Origin: Gnetum montanum
Taxonomy: Eukaryota > Streptophyta > Gnetopsida > Gnetales > Gnetaceae
DNA length: 64,000 nucleotides
NCBI GenBank assembly: GCA_015680685.1
Contig: MNCI01029516.1
Span: forward strand, 32,382 to 96,381
Reading direction: 5' to 3'
The notes beneath the pieces were generated by a model. That model did not search any database, had not been told where the DNA came from, and saw nothing but the letters and a program-made list of their open reading frames with translations. The translations under genes were made by a program, and so were the position numbers. Within the stretch, counting starts at the first letter, position 1; each line of letters starts with the position of its first letter. Positions 31,890-44,733 of the stretch are shown one piece after another.

Positions 31890-32592
31890 AAAGAAGGATG
31901 GAATTTATTTAGCTTATATTGCTAGCAGACTGCATAAGGTTACAGCAGCAGCATATCCGAAACCTGCTCCACCCAAAACTCTCATTCATGCTAACATCCC
32001 CATCATCAATGGAATACATGAAGTCATGGCTGAAGGTAAGACTCTCTTTCAATTTTCTCAGGTTTCTGTGTAAAAGTACACGCTCCTCAGACACTGCTGC
32101 TGCTGCTGCTGCTGTAGTAGGTATTTCTGTCCGTGTACTTCATGATTCATGATACGATACTTTTGAACTTGACACAGCATTTGAATTAGCAGAAGAAGAG
32201 ATCAGATGTCCTCAATGTAATGCAGAAGCACATACAGAGATTGTCGCAGAACTTTACTGCTGATAAGATGAATGTCAACAGACAAACATAGCAGAAAGAA
32301 ATTAACGTGCATACTTACCAATACATATCTACGCATTATATTGCCAAAGAGCGCTGAGTTGCCCATAAAAATAGACGACTGGTCTGGTTTTAGGGAGCTG
32401 GATTTAGACTGATGATGAGTTGATAATGCAGGAGGAGGAGGAGGAGGAAGAAGAAGAGCTTTTCATTTTTCCATAAGACGACTGAGTGGAAGCAAATCCT
32501 GTGTTCCTTCTCCTCTTTTTCTTCTTCATAATGGGTGGAAGTGGGCGTGGATCTCAGAGAATTAGACAGACAGATGGGCAGCCGCGTTTATA
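31890..32592 (-). other. Candidate small host gene, frame unclear
   Basis: The minus strand has TATAAAC (32592-32586), an ATG at 32529, a 41-codon frame (32529-32404) starting MKKKKRRRNTGFASTQSSYG with a Ser run, a consensus splice donor TTG/GTAAGTATG near 32318, a plausible acceptor TTATCAG near 32264 and an AATAAA near 31910. The Ser run is coded by TCC/TCT repeats. After it the sequence stays open in the next frame (PALSTHHQSKSSSLKPDQSS) up to the donor, so a repeat-length frameshift may have broken the frame. Weak coding also shows on the plus strand (31940-32040). I do not recognise the protein. Confidence 0.35.
32586..32592 (-). promoter_or_regulatory. TATA box of candidate gene
   Basis: TATAAAC on the minus strand in a GC-rich setting, about 60 bases upstream of the first ATG. 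Confidence 0.4.
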
Positions 32593-32854
32593 CTTTGGTG
32601 GCGTGATAAATGGCAACAGCAGTGCGTCAGGTCACTAACAGGGAAGTGTCACCTTTATTATGCAATGGGAATAGCAAAGCAAACAAAGACGAGGCACTGC
32701 AAGGCAGATACCTGGCATATTCCTCAACCACCAACTTCTGCCGACAAACATTTCAGCTTTTTTGGGCATGAAAAGTATCGCACGTAGGATCCACCTCCCC
32801 TGTCCGCCAATTAACTGTCTTCTTTTTGTGGGCTGAGGATCTTTGGCTGTCTCT

Positions 32855-33094
32855 TCACTTTTCCTTTCTTTGCATGTTGTTAATGCTCCACCTCCATTCC
32901 TGGTCCTCCTCTGCTTTCTTCACGTGTTCTACTGTGTTGTTGCAGAATACTTTACTTTTTTGTCCTTGACTAGGTGTCTTCTGGATAACCATCTCTAACA
33001 GGTTATGGAGTAATTGTTCCAGAATACTTTTATTTTTTTGCTCTTGACTCGGTGTCTTCTGCATAGCCATCTTTAACAGGTCATGGAGTGACAA
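32855..33094 (-). other. Open frame with 78-bp tandem duplication
   Basis: A 79-codon minus-strand frame made mainly of two copies of a 26-residue unit, seen as MQKTPSQEQKNK and IQKTPSQGQKSK. At the DNA level the two copies span about 33091-33014 and 33013-32936. It has no good ATG start at its beginning. It lies upstream of the candidate gene and could be promoter or an old exon. No function is proposed. Confidence 0.4.
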
Positions 33095-33609
33095 AGTGAG
33101 TGAATGTTATTGTTGGCTCTGACCCAATTGAATGATCGTGTCATTATTCATAGATAGGATCTTAACGTCCTTTGCTTTTGAGCTCTTGATAAACTAAAAT
33201 GGATGAAATTATGAAATTTTATGAAAATTGATAACTGATCTTTTATTACCCTTTGCAAATTTAAAAAGAAATTGTGATGGCAAGGTACACATTTTTCAAA
33301 TAGAAGACCCAGGTTCAAGTCTAGACATAGTAACTCTTCCTTAGTAGGAAAAAATATTGTAGCTCTAGGTGATGATCCTTTTCAATGGTCCTTTAATAAA
33401 AGTTTTCTAATAACTAATAGTAATCAAAATGCTTTATTCATCATTATTCTATTCTTGTTCTAATTCATGGAGTTAGCTATATAAGTATTTTTTTTTTTTT
33501 TTTTTTTTGCCATTTGCCATTTCTTCTTTATGAAGAGTGAGATCCTTGTTTACTTATAATTTTTTCAAATCCTCTTCAATTATTTTTCATATATCTTTCT
33601 TTGCATTTT
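33095..33609. other. Non-coding DNA with SINE-like head and poly-T
   Basis: Holds a Pol III-like head at 33271-33330 and a run of about 20 T near 33490-33508. No gene seen. Confidence 0.4.
33271..33330 (+). repeat. tRNA-derived SINE-like head
   Basis: GTGATGGCAAGGTAC (A-box-like) is followed by AGGTTCAAGTCTA (good B box) about 30 bases later. A T-rich tail lies 150 bases downstream. Confidence 0.5.
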
Positions 33610-34270
33610 TTTGAGTGATCACCAAGAAAAGTGATATATCAAACTTTTTCATAGGCTCCTTATCTCATCTACCATGCCCATGCCCAAACCATCTAAGACA
33701 ACATTATTGTAGCTTATCTAAAATAGAAGCTACTCTAAGTCTTTGTCTACTCTATATATTATGCAATTTATTTCTTATACTAATTTTCAACATTCATTTA
33801 AGCATTCATTTTTTATACTAATTTTTTGTTCATGCATTTTGTTACATAGATTTCTTATTGCTGTAGTATAGAAATACTACTAGCTTGTCTCTATTTTGAT
33901 CATCTTGCCTCTATCTTATTTCTTATATTTTTATCAATTTTACCATTTAATTAGAACATTGATCTAGGTAGTGTAACTATTTGCAATGATAGATTTTTTT
34001 TGGCCTTGAATTATCACTTCTATTCTACCACTAGTTATACTTTCAATGAAATTACATTCTATAAATTAAGTCTTACTTTTATTAGTATTTATGTCTTTTG
34101 ATTCTAGAGCATATTTCCACTTTTCCATTTTAAAAGTAATATTTTCTCAAGTTATATTCACCAACATAATATCATCTATAAATTGTATATACCAAAGGAT
34201 TTCATCTTATATTTTCTTTGTTAATTCATTCATAATAATAGCATATAAGTACAAACTAAGTTCATACCCT
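33610..34270 (-). pseudogene. Decayed LINE reverse transcriptase, C-terminal part
   Basis: Matches the fragment at 1990-2690 across 34200-33880. On the minus strand it shows a readable 'VASILDKLQ' and 'CCLRWFGHGHGR' near 33740-33680, the C-terminal block of plant LINE RTs (RLRWFGHV). Upstream the post-YADD block is degraded. It is truncated at the 5' side. Confidence 0.65.
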
Positions 34271-37105
34271 TGATATATTATATAAGATTAAAATTATTTT
34301 TACAAAGCTTTGGTAGGTGCTTAATAAATTTCAAAAACTTCATCTATAAGTTGTCTCAAGGTTGATAATTATAGCTTAATCTAGTAACAAATCTTTTGCT
34401 TGAATATGATATTTAAGCCTTAATGAATTAAAACAAATAAGTTAGAAATATATATTCTCCATCTTCCATTATTATGTCTACATAGAATCTATATATATGC
34501 TTTTTAAAAAAAATTAATCCATCATCTTATATCAATCAAAAGGTAGTGGTACCTCACATGAGCATAAAAGGTCGTAATTTTAATTTGAATTATAGTTATA
34601 GCAAATATATAAGTAGGCTTCTATATTAAGGATCTTTCTTGAATGTGATGTAAGTAGAATTACTTTCTCCTATAGTCTATTTTCACATGCTCTTAGGAGT
34701 CTTTTCTTGGATCATTTTTTAAGTTTATTGTGTTTTCAATTTAAATTTTCATCTTCAATATTCCATTTTAAAAGTTATTTTTCCTTATAAAATTAGCTTT
34801 TCATTTAAATAGCATCATGAAATTCTATGAATAGATTTTCTCTAGGTCTAATAAGCATCTTTTAATAAAATCTAATAAATTGATGAAGAGCTACAATTTC
34901 TACAAGAAACTTGTTCACTTTAGCTAACAAAATATAATGTGGAGTTTAAATTTTAATCCTAAAGTATTGCAGTAAAGAACATTTTTGAGTATAATTTAAA
35001 ACATCTTCATTGTGCTACTAAAATTCCTAGTTTCTAAGGTTTATAACCATATAATAAATTTTTTTGGTCAAACGGATATCCTCAATCTATAGTGGTTGGG
35101 TTATGTAAAGATAATTCCATTAAAAGAATAAACAAAAAATAATATATCAAGTACTATCCATATGTCTCTTTTAGAGATATAACTAAACAACATTGTTCTT
35201 AGTATAATTCCTTCAAAATTTTCCACCATCTTTCCAAGGGGCTAAAGTAGCAACCTACACTAATGTTGGGCTTTTCAACCTTTGCTAAAAAACTTTAAAA
35301 TTCCATTTTTGGCATACCACAGACCAAATAAATCATGGAAGTGTTGTCTACACCTTACCATATTATCATCTATATTGATATTGTGGTCAAGACAATAAAA
35401 AAATCATTTCCAAAATTAGATGCACATGGTGAATTCTAGTCACTTCACTTAAACTCATTCTAAATATCTTAAATAAATGGGTAGTATATGAAAGTCTTAT
35501 TAATATTTTCTATTGTTGAAGAACACAGGAAATAATTTGGATCCTCCATAATATTCTTAAATGTAAGATGTTAACTAGTGAGTAATTTTCCATGAAGCAT
35601 ATTACTTAAAAAGAGACAAATGTGAAGGGTAAAAATAAGATTCTTGATGTCTACTAGATATTGCATCATTTCCATAGGACATAAATTGGTATAAGTCTTC
35701 TTTGCAAGATATTCTAAATCACACCACTTCCATTGTTAAATATGTAAATAAACATGATAATAAAACCAATGTTTTATAAACTGAATCCTTTTCCAAATTG
35801 GGGAGCAATAATAAACTGTAATATCCTACTTACCATGCTTAGGCTAGTAAGGCATTACTTAAATAAAAATATAAAGTGCCAAAAATAAAATGCTACATAA
35901 TAAAAACTCAAATGGATACTAAGAAAATTGAATAGGCAATGTAGTAGACATCTAAGAAATTACAAGCACAAAGGGACAAAAAATGAAATAAAAGATAAAA
36001 ATTATAAAAAATGATGATAATAGCCCTATGCATTCTAAACTTAACCTATTCACTACCCAAAAAGTAGGGGAAACCTTATTTCCTAAGCTAAAAATTAATA
36101 GTAATAATAATATGAAATTTCATTTGAAACTAAAAAATTAAGCTGATTATATGATCCAAAGTAAATACATAGGGTAAAAATAAAGCTAAAAATGCATATA
36201 CATCCAAAAGACATTGGTTTTTAATATTGTATAAACTATCAATATTAATAAAAATATAATGAACTATACAACATAACTAAAGTTTAAATCATAGTTGGCC
36301 TACATCATAGACAAATAAAAAGATAATATACATCTCACATATGTTTTAAATCTACAAATCCTAGCTAAACATTATAACATAGACTCAAGCTTAAACTGGA
36401 AACATAATATGAAACTATAAGGTCTTAAAACATGAACTTAATTATAAATAGTTTTCTCTAAATCCTTATCTAAGGTAATAGAATCATTTAGAAGACATAA
36501 AAATACCAAGGGAATTAATCCTAATATTAAGTAGGGTAAAAAAACTAATAGAAATGCTTCTGTATGGGTTTAGTTAGAGGCATCAAGTAGCTAGATAGTT
36601 ATGCATATAAGATCATTACTAATAGATGTTAGCCAAATGAATACAATAGATATAAATAGAGATCAAACAACAATAATAATTATAAAATTTAACCAAAAAG
36701 TTAACAAAACTAAAAAATCCTCCACCACCTATTAACCCATTCAACAAATGTATAGATAAATGAATCTAAAATCCACATATTGTCAAATGATTGGTGAATC
36801 TAAAACCCATATTTTATGAAAATTATTGGCTAAACTGAAGCTAAAATTCACAAACCAAATAACAAATCCAATAGATAAATAAATCCATAGATGGTAGGAA
36901 GATGAATATGATTATTTATATAAAATCAAAAGAGATCAAAGACTAAGAATTGAACTATCAAATGAAAGGTTAGGATATGCAAAATGATGCCAAAATCATA
37001 GTGTGATTTCAGATGAATGTTTGATACTTATAAAATATTTGCAAAAGGGAAATCTAAGCTTCCCAAGATTATTTTAAGCTCTTATAGTTGTTGTTATATC
37101 ATTAT
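34271..37105. other. AT-rich non-coding DNA
   Basis: No gene, LTR end or domain could be recognised in about 2.8 kb. Frames are short on both strands. Confidence 0.5.
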
Positions 37106-37980
37106 TGTTGAGTGAATGGTACCCCCTATGCCCACCATACAAATTATGAGCATTCATGCGCAACTCGATCAAATTCCATGGATGGAACTATATTGGCATC
37201 TAGATTGTTAAGTATTGATTATAGTTCATTGTCTTCCTAGTTGGACTAGTGGTAGCTTTGTCACATATGGTTTCATGAAAAGTGTGGCATATGATTGTTG
37301 ATGTTGTTTTGGCATTATGCTACTCCTAACAATAATAGAGAAATAAATTATTTAATCTAATTAATAATAGAAGGGAAAGTCTAAATTAGCCTATGGACGA
37401 TAAGTGTCTGTTCCCAGCATGCCATACACATTATGAACCCACTCATCCACTACTTGGATTACCAAGTGCTACGCTATTGGGCAAACTAATCAATAACACT
37501 ACTGGGATTACCAAGCAAATATGTGTTTACATTTAAAATTGGTCACACTCATTCTACCAACTGATTAACGTGCATGGAAATGTAAATATTAACTAAGTAC
37601 ATGAAACATAAATATTAACTAAGTACATGTAAAGTAAAATTTCATGAAAAGTAAATTGAATCTAAGTCAAAGTACTATAATGAATATGAATCAATATTAA
37701 TCTTATTGCCATTCATGGAATGTGTCCAAGTACATTGCCACTTGAATAAGACACTGTACAACTAATTCAAGTCCACATTGTGAGCACTCATTAACTATTC
37801 CCTAAGACTATGAAACAAAAATACAAGGGTTTGGCTACTCTATTGACAAAAGAATGTCAAATACATAGTGGGAGCACATCTATTTATAGGCAAAAATACA
37901 TATTGTGTCAATGTGTATGTGTCAACACATTGATGCATGCATTGATGGGATCACATTGATATATATGCATCAATGGGGCT
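37106..37980 (-). mobile_element. Old solo LTR of Ty3-type element, left part
   Basis: Minus-oriented LTR end TGTTGAGTGAATGGTACCCC at the left. It includes the family U5 words and an inverted TATA box (CTATTTATAG near 37883). U3 has TTGATGCATGCATTGATGG-type palindromes. It is cut at 37980 by the Ty3 element and resumes at 48549. Left flank ATTAT compares with right flank ATTAG at 48732, a probable target duplication with one change. Confidence 0.7.
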
Positions 37981-38761
37981 TAATGAGTGGCAAGGTACCC
38001 CTACGCTCAACCATATGAATATGAGAGTTTCACACACGATTCGGTCGAATTCCAAGGACTAAGTGCCTATGCGCCTTTGTGGAACAATAACGGGTTGGTT
38101 AATCATTGTCTTCCCAAACTTACTTGTATGTCATGGTTGTATGGTTAAGTAAGCTTGAGGCATATGATTTTTATGGATTTTATGTGTTTTATATCCTGTG
38201 CTAAGTAACTAATCTAATTTAACTACTCATTAACTAAGTTCTAATTACTCCTAATGCCAATATCTGTTCCCACTTTCTGTACACATCCTGAACCAGTGCA
38301 ATACTACTAGGATTACCAAACGCTAATCGTCACTAGGTTACCAAGTGCTACATGTATGCTTGAAGTGGTCGTACTGAGTGTATTTAACTAAGAGAGTTGT
38401 AGGGTGAGAGAAATCATTAATCAACTAGGAAAGCATTAAATAATAATTAACACTAATTAATCTATTCTATATGCTACAAGGTTTATCATAAATTTCATCT
38501 TTATTGCTGTACACAATGTGCTCAAGTACGCAGGACTCGAGTAAAGATCTTTTCACTCTGTGACTCCTACTACGGGCACACAGAAATAATTCTAACTTTG
38601 GAAGAAAAAAATGGCAAGATTTTGGCTAAGGGACTAACTGTCTAATGTGGAAACCAAGGGCGTCGCCTCTTATTTATAGGTGAGGAGATAGGCTCTGATA
38701 TCGGGTATCCGACATCGCATGGTTGGATCCAATATCGCGGAAGCGATATCACAGTTCATCA
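37981..38761 (-). repeat. Ty3 element 3' LTR
   Basis: 781 bp. On the minus strand it starts TGATGAACTGTGATATCGC and ends GGTACC..CCACTCATTA. TATAAATA lies at 38678-38671, so U3 before it is only about 83 bp and holds GATATC/GCGATATC palindromes. Confidence 0.9.
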
Positions 38762-38772
38762 TACCCCCATGA
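38762..38772 (-). other. Ty3 polypurine tract
   Basis: ATGGGGGTA on the minus strand immediately before the 3' LTR. The same tract and following bases occur at 50768. Confidence 0.75.
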
Positions 38773-40915
38773 ATGAATGAAAAATCATCCTTGAGTTCCT
38801 TACAAAATATTGGGAAGGTATGGGATTATTGACTGAATGACCATTGATGGTGGAATAGGGTGACAGACTCAACATGCCCAGTGAACGGATCAACAATACA
38901 ATACATGACAACATTAGTGTTCATGATCACAAAGGTGAACACTATACATAAATGACATCCAGCCTTATTTGGCAGCTGGAAGAGAAGGAGAGAGAGAGAA
39001 AAGAATAAGGTGTGTTGCTGCCGATGCCAAGATTGCACCTTCCATTATTTATCCATATCCACACCACCAATCTTGCTCCTTTCATAAACATTCCAGTTCC
39101 GATCCATCCTAAGTGTTTCCTCCAGGCTTAGTCCATTGTTGTATGATTGCCATCTACACACACAACATAGTCACAAATGAGTGAGGGGTAGATAAATCAC
39201 AATGCAATTGATACCTTGCCTTGATGTAAAGTGCATTGGCTGGGTTGTGGTTATGGTAGATGCTAATTCTAGAGATTTAACACTGGTGACTACCTAAGGT
39301 GTAGGGGTTAGAAAAAATTGAAAAAATTGTGCCAGGCCCCCCATGACTAAGAGCGAACCTCTGGTAGTGATAGGATGGAAAAAGATAAGGAATAAGAAAG
39401 ATGGAGAAAAAGCAACAATGGAAATGCCAATAAAATGGATGTCATGGATGGGGATGAAACACAAAATTGTTGATTGCAGGAATGTTTAAGGAAAAGAAGT
39501 TAACAAATACACTAAAAAGGAATGCTAGTGGGTCCTCCCCAAAGCAGGCTCATGCCATTAATGCCTTGACAGACCTACAAACCAAAGAGTCCGTAGGCTC
39601 TAGGAATGTCATTTGGAAGCAAGATTTAAAAACTTACCCATAAAAACTTATCAAGGAAAAACAATGCATCAACCAAGATACGGACTAATGATAAAATTCG
39701 CAATGAGGTGAAAAATGGAAATAAAAGGTGGATAGGAGAGAATGGAATGGAAACCCAAGAACAAGGTTGTGTAAAGTCCCTTGTGTGTGTTTTATGGTTA
39801 ATGTGACCGAGTAGAGATCATTCCAAATCTAGGCTCAAAAAACCACATTCAGTGACCTCGCATCAACGCATTTGACCATCGTATCCTCTTGAAGCAACAA
39901 GAATGCCTCTACAAAAAGCCACCACCATTCTGAGGAGAGCGAGATGGAGAATCAAGATGTGAGAAAGGGCCTTAGTTAGAGGGAACCTTTAGGCATGGGT
40001 AACATGTCTTTCTAGTGCCATAACTAGTGTGTGTAGCCCAAGTTCATTACTATGTCTAAGGGGTGTGCTTTGAAAACTCACTTTTTTTTTTTGAGTGAGA
40101 ACCACACCATGCAAAGAATTATTTTTATGCACTCAACTTCCAGATTTTTGATGAATGGTCAAAACAGGGAAAAACCCAAGGAAAAAGCATCCAAGTACTC
40201 AAGAGAATAGCCAACACAAATGCATAGAATCCCCTTGAAGTCACACCCTTTTCATTCTTTGAGTCTTTCCTTAGTCTGAGAAATACCCAGCCACCAATTC
40301 ATTAATAGTTTTATTAGAGAAATGGATTGTACAATTCCAATCCAAGGGAGACTATAGGATTTTATGGATGTATGAATGACGTGGACTCATTGCTTGTTTA
40401 ATCAAAAGAACCATACCTTAATATCAACATCATACTTAAAAGGTAAAATCCAAACATTAGCAATCAGTATGGTAATATTCATGCCACCATCATGAACACT
40501 TATTGGGTGATGAAAAAAATAAAGTAATCACACAAAGAAATGGTAAAAATATGAACGATGGTGTAAAAAAAATAAGAAAGATTAAAGAAATGTGAAAAAC
40601 AAAAAGAATGTGTAAAACAAAAATTTAGAAAGAACTGAGGGCCTTCAATGGTTGACATGGCCATCTCCCCCATGACTAAGTTGGAAGGAGGAGATCCGAA
40701 ATAATGAGCAAGGTTGCCCACCTACAGAGGTAGCATGTGTTCTTGCTGTCCTAAACTCATGGAAAGGTTTTGTTTGTTGCATGTTGACTAATAGTCTCTT
40801 ATCTGGGCTCTCAAGTTTATATATGGTCATGGCCCTTGAAGGAAAAGTTGCATAGATAATGTAAGTTCCTTCCCACAGTGTTTGAAATTTGGTACATTGT
40901 CACACGTGTGGGGTT
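38773..40915 (-). other. Ty3 3' non-coding region
   Basis: About 2.1 kb between integrase and the 3' LTR with no conserved domain. A segment near 39525-39620 (AGTGGGTCCTCCCCAAAG) is shared with 54290-54400. An envelope-like or accessory ORF cannot be read here. Confidence 0.55.
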
Positions 40916-41850
40916 CTAGTAGAGAACCTTATCTCTTGGCTGATACTTAACTTTCCTAATTTTTAGGTCATGACATTGTTTATTAACTACCTTGTGCAAT
41001 TTATTAGATGACAGGGCAGCTAGTCGGTTCTCATCTAGTAAGTTAAGAGTCATCAACCTTTGTTTTTGTGCTAGATCAAGGTCAAGGTTGAGGTCACATG
41101 CCATGGCTAGTGTACAGAGCTCAGTTTGGATAGGGAGTGTTGGAAGTTTTCCATACACTAACTCGTAGTGAGAGTAGCCTATAGGGAGTTTCCATGTGGA
41201 GCAGTATGCCCAAAGAGCATCATTCAATTTAGTGCTCCAGTCTCGCCTATACTTGCTAATCATTCTAGTCAGTATCTTAGTAATTTCCCTATTGGTAACC
41301 TAGGCTTGACCGTTTGCTTGGGGGGGGGGGATGGTATGGTGTAGTTAATTTATGCTCAACCCCTAAGCATTGCATTAGCTTCCGAAAAGTTGCACCTATG
41401 AATTTTGTACCATTATTTGAAATAAGTGCACGTGGCACACCAAACCTATTGATGACTTGTTGTTGAACAAATTTTGTAGCTGTAGATGATGTGCAATCTT
41501 TAACGGCAACTGCTTTAGCCCATTTTGTTAAGTAGTCTATGGAAATTATGATATAAGCTTTTCTATTGGACATTGGTGTAATGGATCCCATGAAATCAAT
41601 TCCCAAAATGTCGAAGGGTTCTAATGGTTGAATCCATTGTTGCAAACCCTCCATTCTAGCAATCATTCCCCCATCATGTTGATAGCGCTCACAAGATTGG
41701 ACGAATTGATGGGTGTCCTAGAATAAGGTAGGCCAATAATACCCTGTAAGTAAGATCTTGATGGCTGTTCATCTCCTAGCATAATGACCCCCACAAGGGC
41801 CCTCAGGAGCATCTTGGAGAACTCTCAATTAATCTCTATTGGGAACACAC
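40916..41850 (-). pseudogene. Ty3 integrase
   Basis: The core reads PLEPFDILGIDFMGSI (first Asp), IDYLTKWAKAVAVKD, and ISNNGTKF where ISDNGT is expected, so the second catalytic Asp is Asn. Next comes YHP at a run of eleven G on the plus strand (41320-41330), then 'NGQA*VTNREI' with the catalytic Glu codon changed to a stop. The C-terminal part continues at 41263-40916 in another frame. The G run accounts for the frame change. The core type is closest to Athila/Tat elements. HHCC zinc finger sequence lies upstream (42100-41680). Confidence 0.85.
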
Positions 41851-42158
41851 CATTGAACCAAGCCATCGGGACATACTTTGTAAAGTTGTCCATTGATCTC
41901 CATAAAGTACTTGGCTCTATGAAGAAACTGTTGTTTCTTCTTAAGGTCTAGCTCTTGTGGTGTTTTTTGGATAAGGGGATAGGTAAGAATGCTACTATAC
42001 CAGTTTTTCTCCATGGGTGATTGGTTATTCACTACACTGACAAAGAGGAACTCATTATGGAAATGATCGAAAATTGGATACTCATCCTCTTTGATGTCCC
42101 AGCACAATCGAGATAAATGATCAGCAACTACATTCTCGGTGCCTTTATGATCGATCAT

Positions 42159-42700
42159 TTTTAAATCGAAATCTTGTAGGATTACAAGCCATCATATAAT
42201 ATAGGGGCTTACCATTGGCTTATTCATGAGGAACCAGATTGCACTATGATCTGTGTGTATGAATACTTTGTATCCCAATACATAGTGTCTAAATTTTTCT
42301 AGTGCAAACACTACAGTCATTAATTCTTTTTCTGTAGTAGTGTAGTTAAGTTGTGCACTAGCGATACTTTTACTTGCATAGTGGATGTAATAAGGACATT
42401 TCTGGTCATCTAACTATGTAAGTATGGCTTCTAAGACATGAAATAGTTTGGACTAGTCAAGAGCTTGTAGAATGGGTGTTTCTACTAGCTTCTATTTCAG
42501 AGTTTGGAAAGCTAGTTCGCATTCCCTGGTCCACTCGAAGGGTAGGTCATTTTTTGTTAACTCTACCAATGGTTTAGAAATCTTTGAAAAGTTCTCTATG
42601 AATCTCCTATAGCAGCTAGTATGTCCAAGGAATGACTGAATTTCTTTGATAGTTTTTGGTTGATGGGTAATTCCTTGGATGACTTTGATTTAAGCAGGGT
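42159..42700 (-). pseudogene. Ty3 RNase H
   Basis: Broken by several stops but readable: LVETPILQALD, 'SKSIASAQLNYTTTEKELM', FALEKFRHYVLGYKV, 'HTDH' and then the connection ENVVADHLSRL at 42150-42110. These are the Ty3-type RNase H blocks. Confidence 0.8.
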
Positions 42701-43582
42701 CTACATCTATCCATGCATGTGAGATTTTATGTCCAAGTACTACACCTTAGACCATCAATGGATTTTTTGCTAGTTGAGCCTTAAATTAGTTTCTACACAT
42801 ATTTTTAGCACTTGCTCTAATCAGTCCAAGGCTTGATCAAAGCTTGCTTCGTAAGTGGAGAAGTCATCCATAAAGACTTCCATACCATTTTTTATCTGCT
42901 GCTAGAATATTCTTAGAACTAAGCGTTCAAATGTTTTAGGGGCATTGCACAAGCCAAACAACATTTTTTTGTATGAAAACATTCCCCAAGGATTGGTGAA
43001 CATAGTTTTGGCTTGGTCTTTTGGGGCTATTTGTATTTGGCTGTATTCGCTATATCTATCTAGAAAACTATAATAGTTATGCCCTGCAATTGTATCTAAG
43101 ATTTGGTCAACAAATGGCAATGGAAAGTGATCCTTGAATGTTGCCATGTTTAGTAGCCTAAAATCTATGCACACCCTCCATTTTCCTTCCTTGTTAGGCA
43201 TGATTACTAAGGGGCTAATCCATTCACTATCAGCAATGGAGTATATGAGCCTAACCTTTAGAAGCTGTTCAATTTCTTCTTTTACTACTTGCTTCAACTT
43301 TGGGTTCAATCGCCTTTGTGGTTGTTTTCGAGGCTTCATGGAGGAGTCAATGTAAATCCTATGCTGGCATATCCTAGGATCTATTCTAGTTAATTCCAGA
43401 TATGACCAGGTGAAGGCGTTTGACCACTTGTTTATTACCTTTAGTAGACTCTTTTTTTGTTGCGGAGCAAGTTTTGCGTTGATGATTACCGGTTTTCCAT
43501 TATGAAGGAACGTGTATTCCATACCAGTGGGCAATGGTTTTAGCTCTAGGGGCTCTTGTTTAAATTTTGTAGGAATTTTCAA
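42701..43582 (-). pseudogene. Ty3 reverse transcriptase
   Basis: A 226-codon open frame (43582-42902) has QRRLNPKLKQVVKEEIEQLL, WISPLVIMPNKEGKWRVCID, RLLNMATFKDHFPLPFVDQI, DRYSEYSQIQIAPKDQAKTM and FGLCNAPKTFERL. The catalytic FMDDF motif follows after a stop, near 42876-42862. The sequence type is that of Athila/Tat Ty3 elements. Downstream parts have frameshifts. Confidence 0.9.
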
Positions 43583-43744
43583 CTTCCCTCAGTTGATGTT
43601 TTCTAGGTTAGGATTTGAAAGTTGGTGGTGGACTTGCTCTAATGCATCTATGCAATCTATGTAAGTGCAAGTCAAACCCTTAGTTAGTTCCATGCATATA
43701 AGTGAGCTACTTTCTTGATCAGCTATCAGGCACTAGGTGTCTTC

Positions 43745-44410
43745 CTATCGTGTGGCTGCTGCATATAGGCACCTTTGTATATTGATCACTTGTGCACACT
43801 GGTTGCATGTAGGTAATGTTAAACTTTGCATAACCCATGATCTCTGCACGCAATTACACCCTGTGTCATTGTATGTGATGCATGGAACTTTCTTCTTCTC
43901 GATCTTTCCAAAAGTATTTTCCTTAGATATTTCTAAGGAAAGATCACAGATTCCTAGGCATGCATTAATAGTGCTTAGCCATGACCTTCCCATTATGATT
44001 GAATAATCCCCCTTACTGTTGTTCGCCTGAATCACTAGGAAGTCAGTTGGATATGACCATCCAAAAATAATGGTAACAATGTCCTCCACTAATCCCAAGG
44101 GAACAGTGATCGACTGGTCAACTAACTCTAAACGAATGTTTCTCTTTCTTAATGGGGGTAGGTTCCAGGCCTTGTACATTTCTTGGGATATGAGGTTGAT
44201 ATCGGAACCTGAATCCAAAAGAGCTTTGTATGGCTCATTTCCAGCAATTTGTAGATATATCAAGGGACTCCCAGGGTCAAACAATTTCCTAGGAAGGTGA
44301 CCAGCTTTGATCCAATTAGTAACGGCATGTGTTAACATGACCATATGCATTGAATGCGGTGCTAGGCTCGAAGGGGGCTCTAAAGATTTATTTAATGTGG
44401 AGACGTCCAA
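43745..44410 (-). pseudogene. Ty3 aspartic protease
   Basis: A 221-codon open frame. The active site is ALLDSGSDINLISQEMYKAW (DSG), with a second block IIMGRSWLSTINA. It lies in the same frame as RT and between gag and RT. The C-terminal third is Cys-rich and not assigned. Confidence 0.85.
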
Positions 44411-44733
44411 ATACTCGGCCTCTTGTGGTTGCGAAGGCTTGGTTGGACTATTGGTTCTAAAGAAAGGTCTTTTCTTTATACGATTGTTAAAACCAATTAG
44501 TTATATCCATATGGGTCAGGTTATCAGTAAGGATATTGTTACCTTGGTGGTGGCATTCCCCATGATTGTGGATGCTGCCACAGTTGATGTTACTCAATCA
44601 GTTGTGGTGGAGTTCCACTTGGATAATATGTTAAAGGTTGGTGGAACTACCTTGGGTTATTTTGGGGATAAGGTAACCATCGGGATGTTTGCTGTTTGTT
44701 TAATCATGGATTAAGTGCATACACCCCAGACTC

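Noticed and set aside
43737-44714. Plus-strand frames opposite the Ty3 protease
   Set aside because: Shadows of the minus-strand protease and pol frames, with no recognisable domain.
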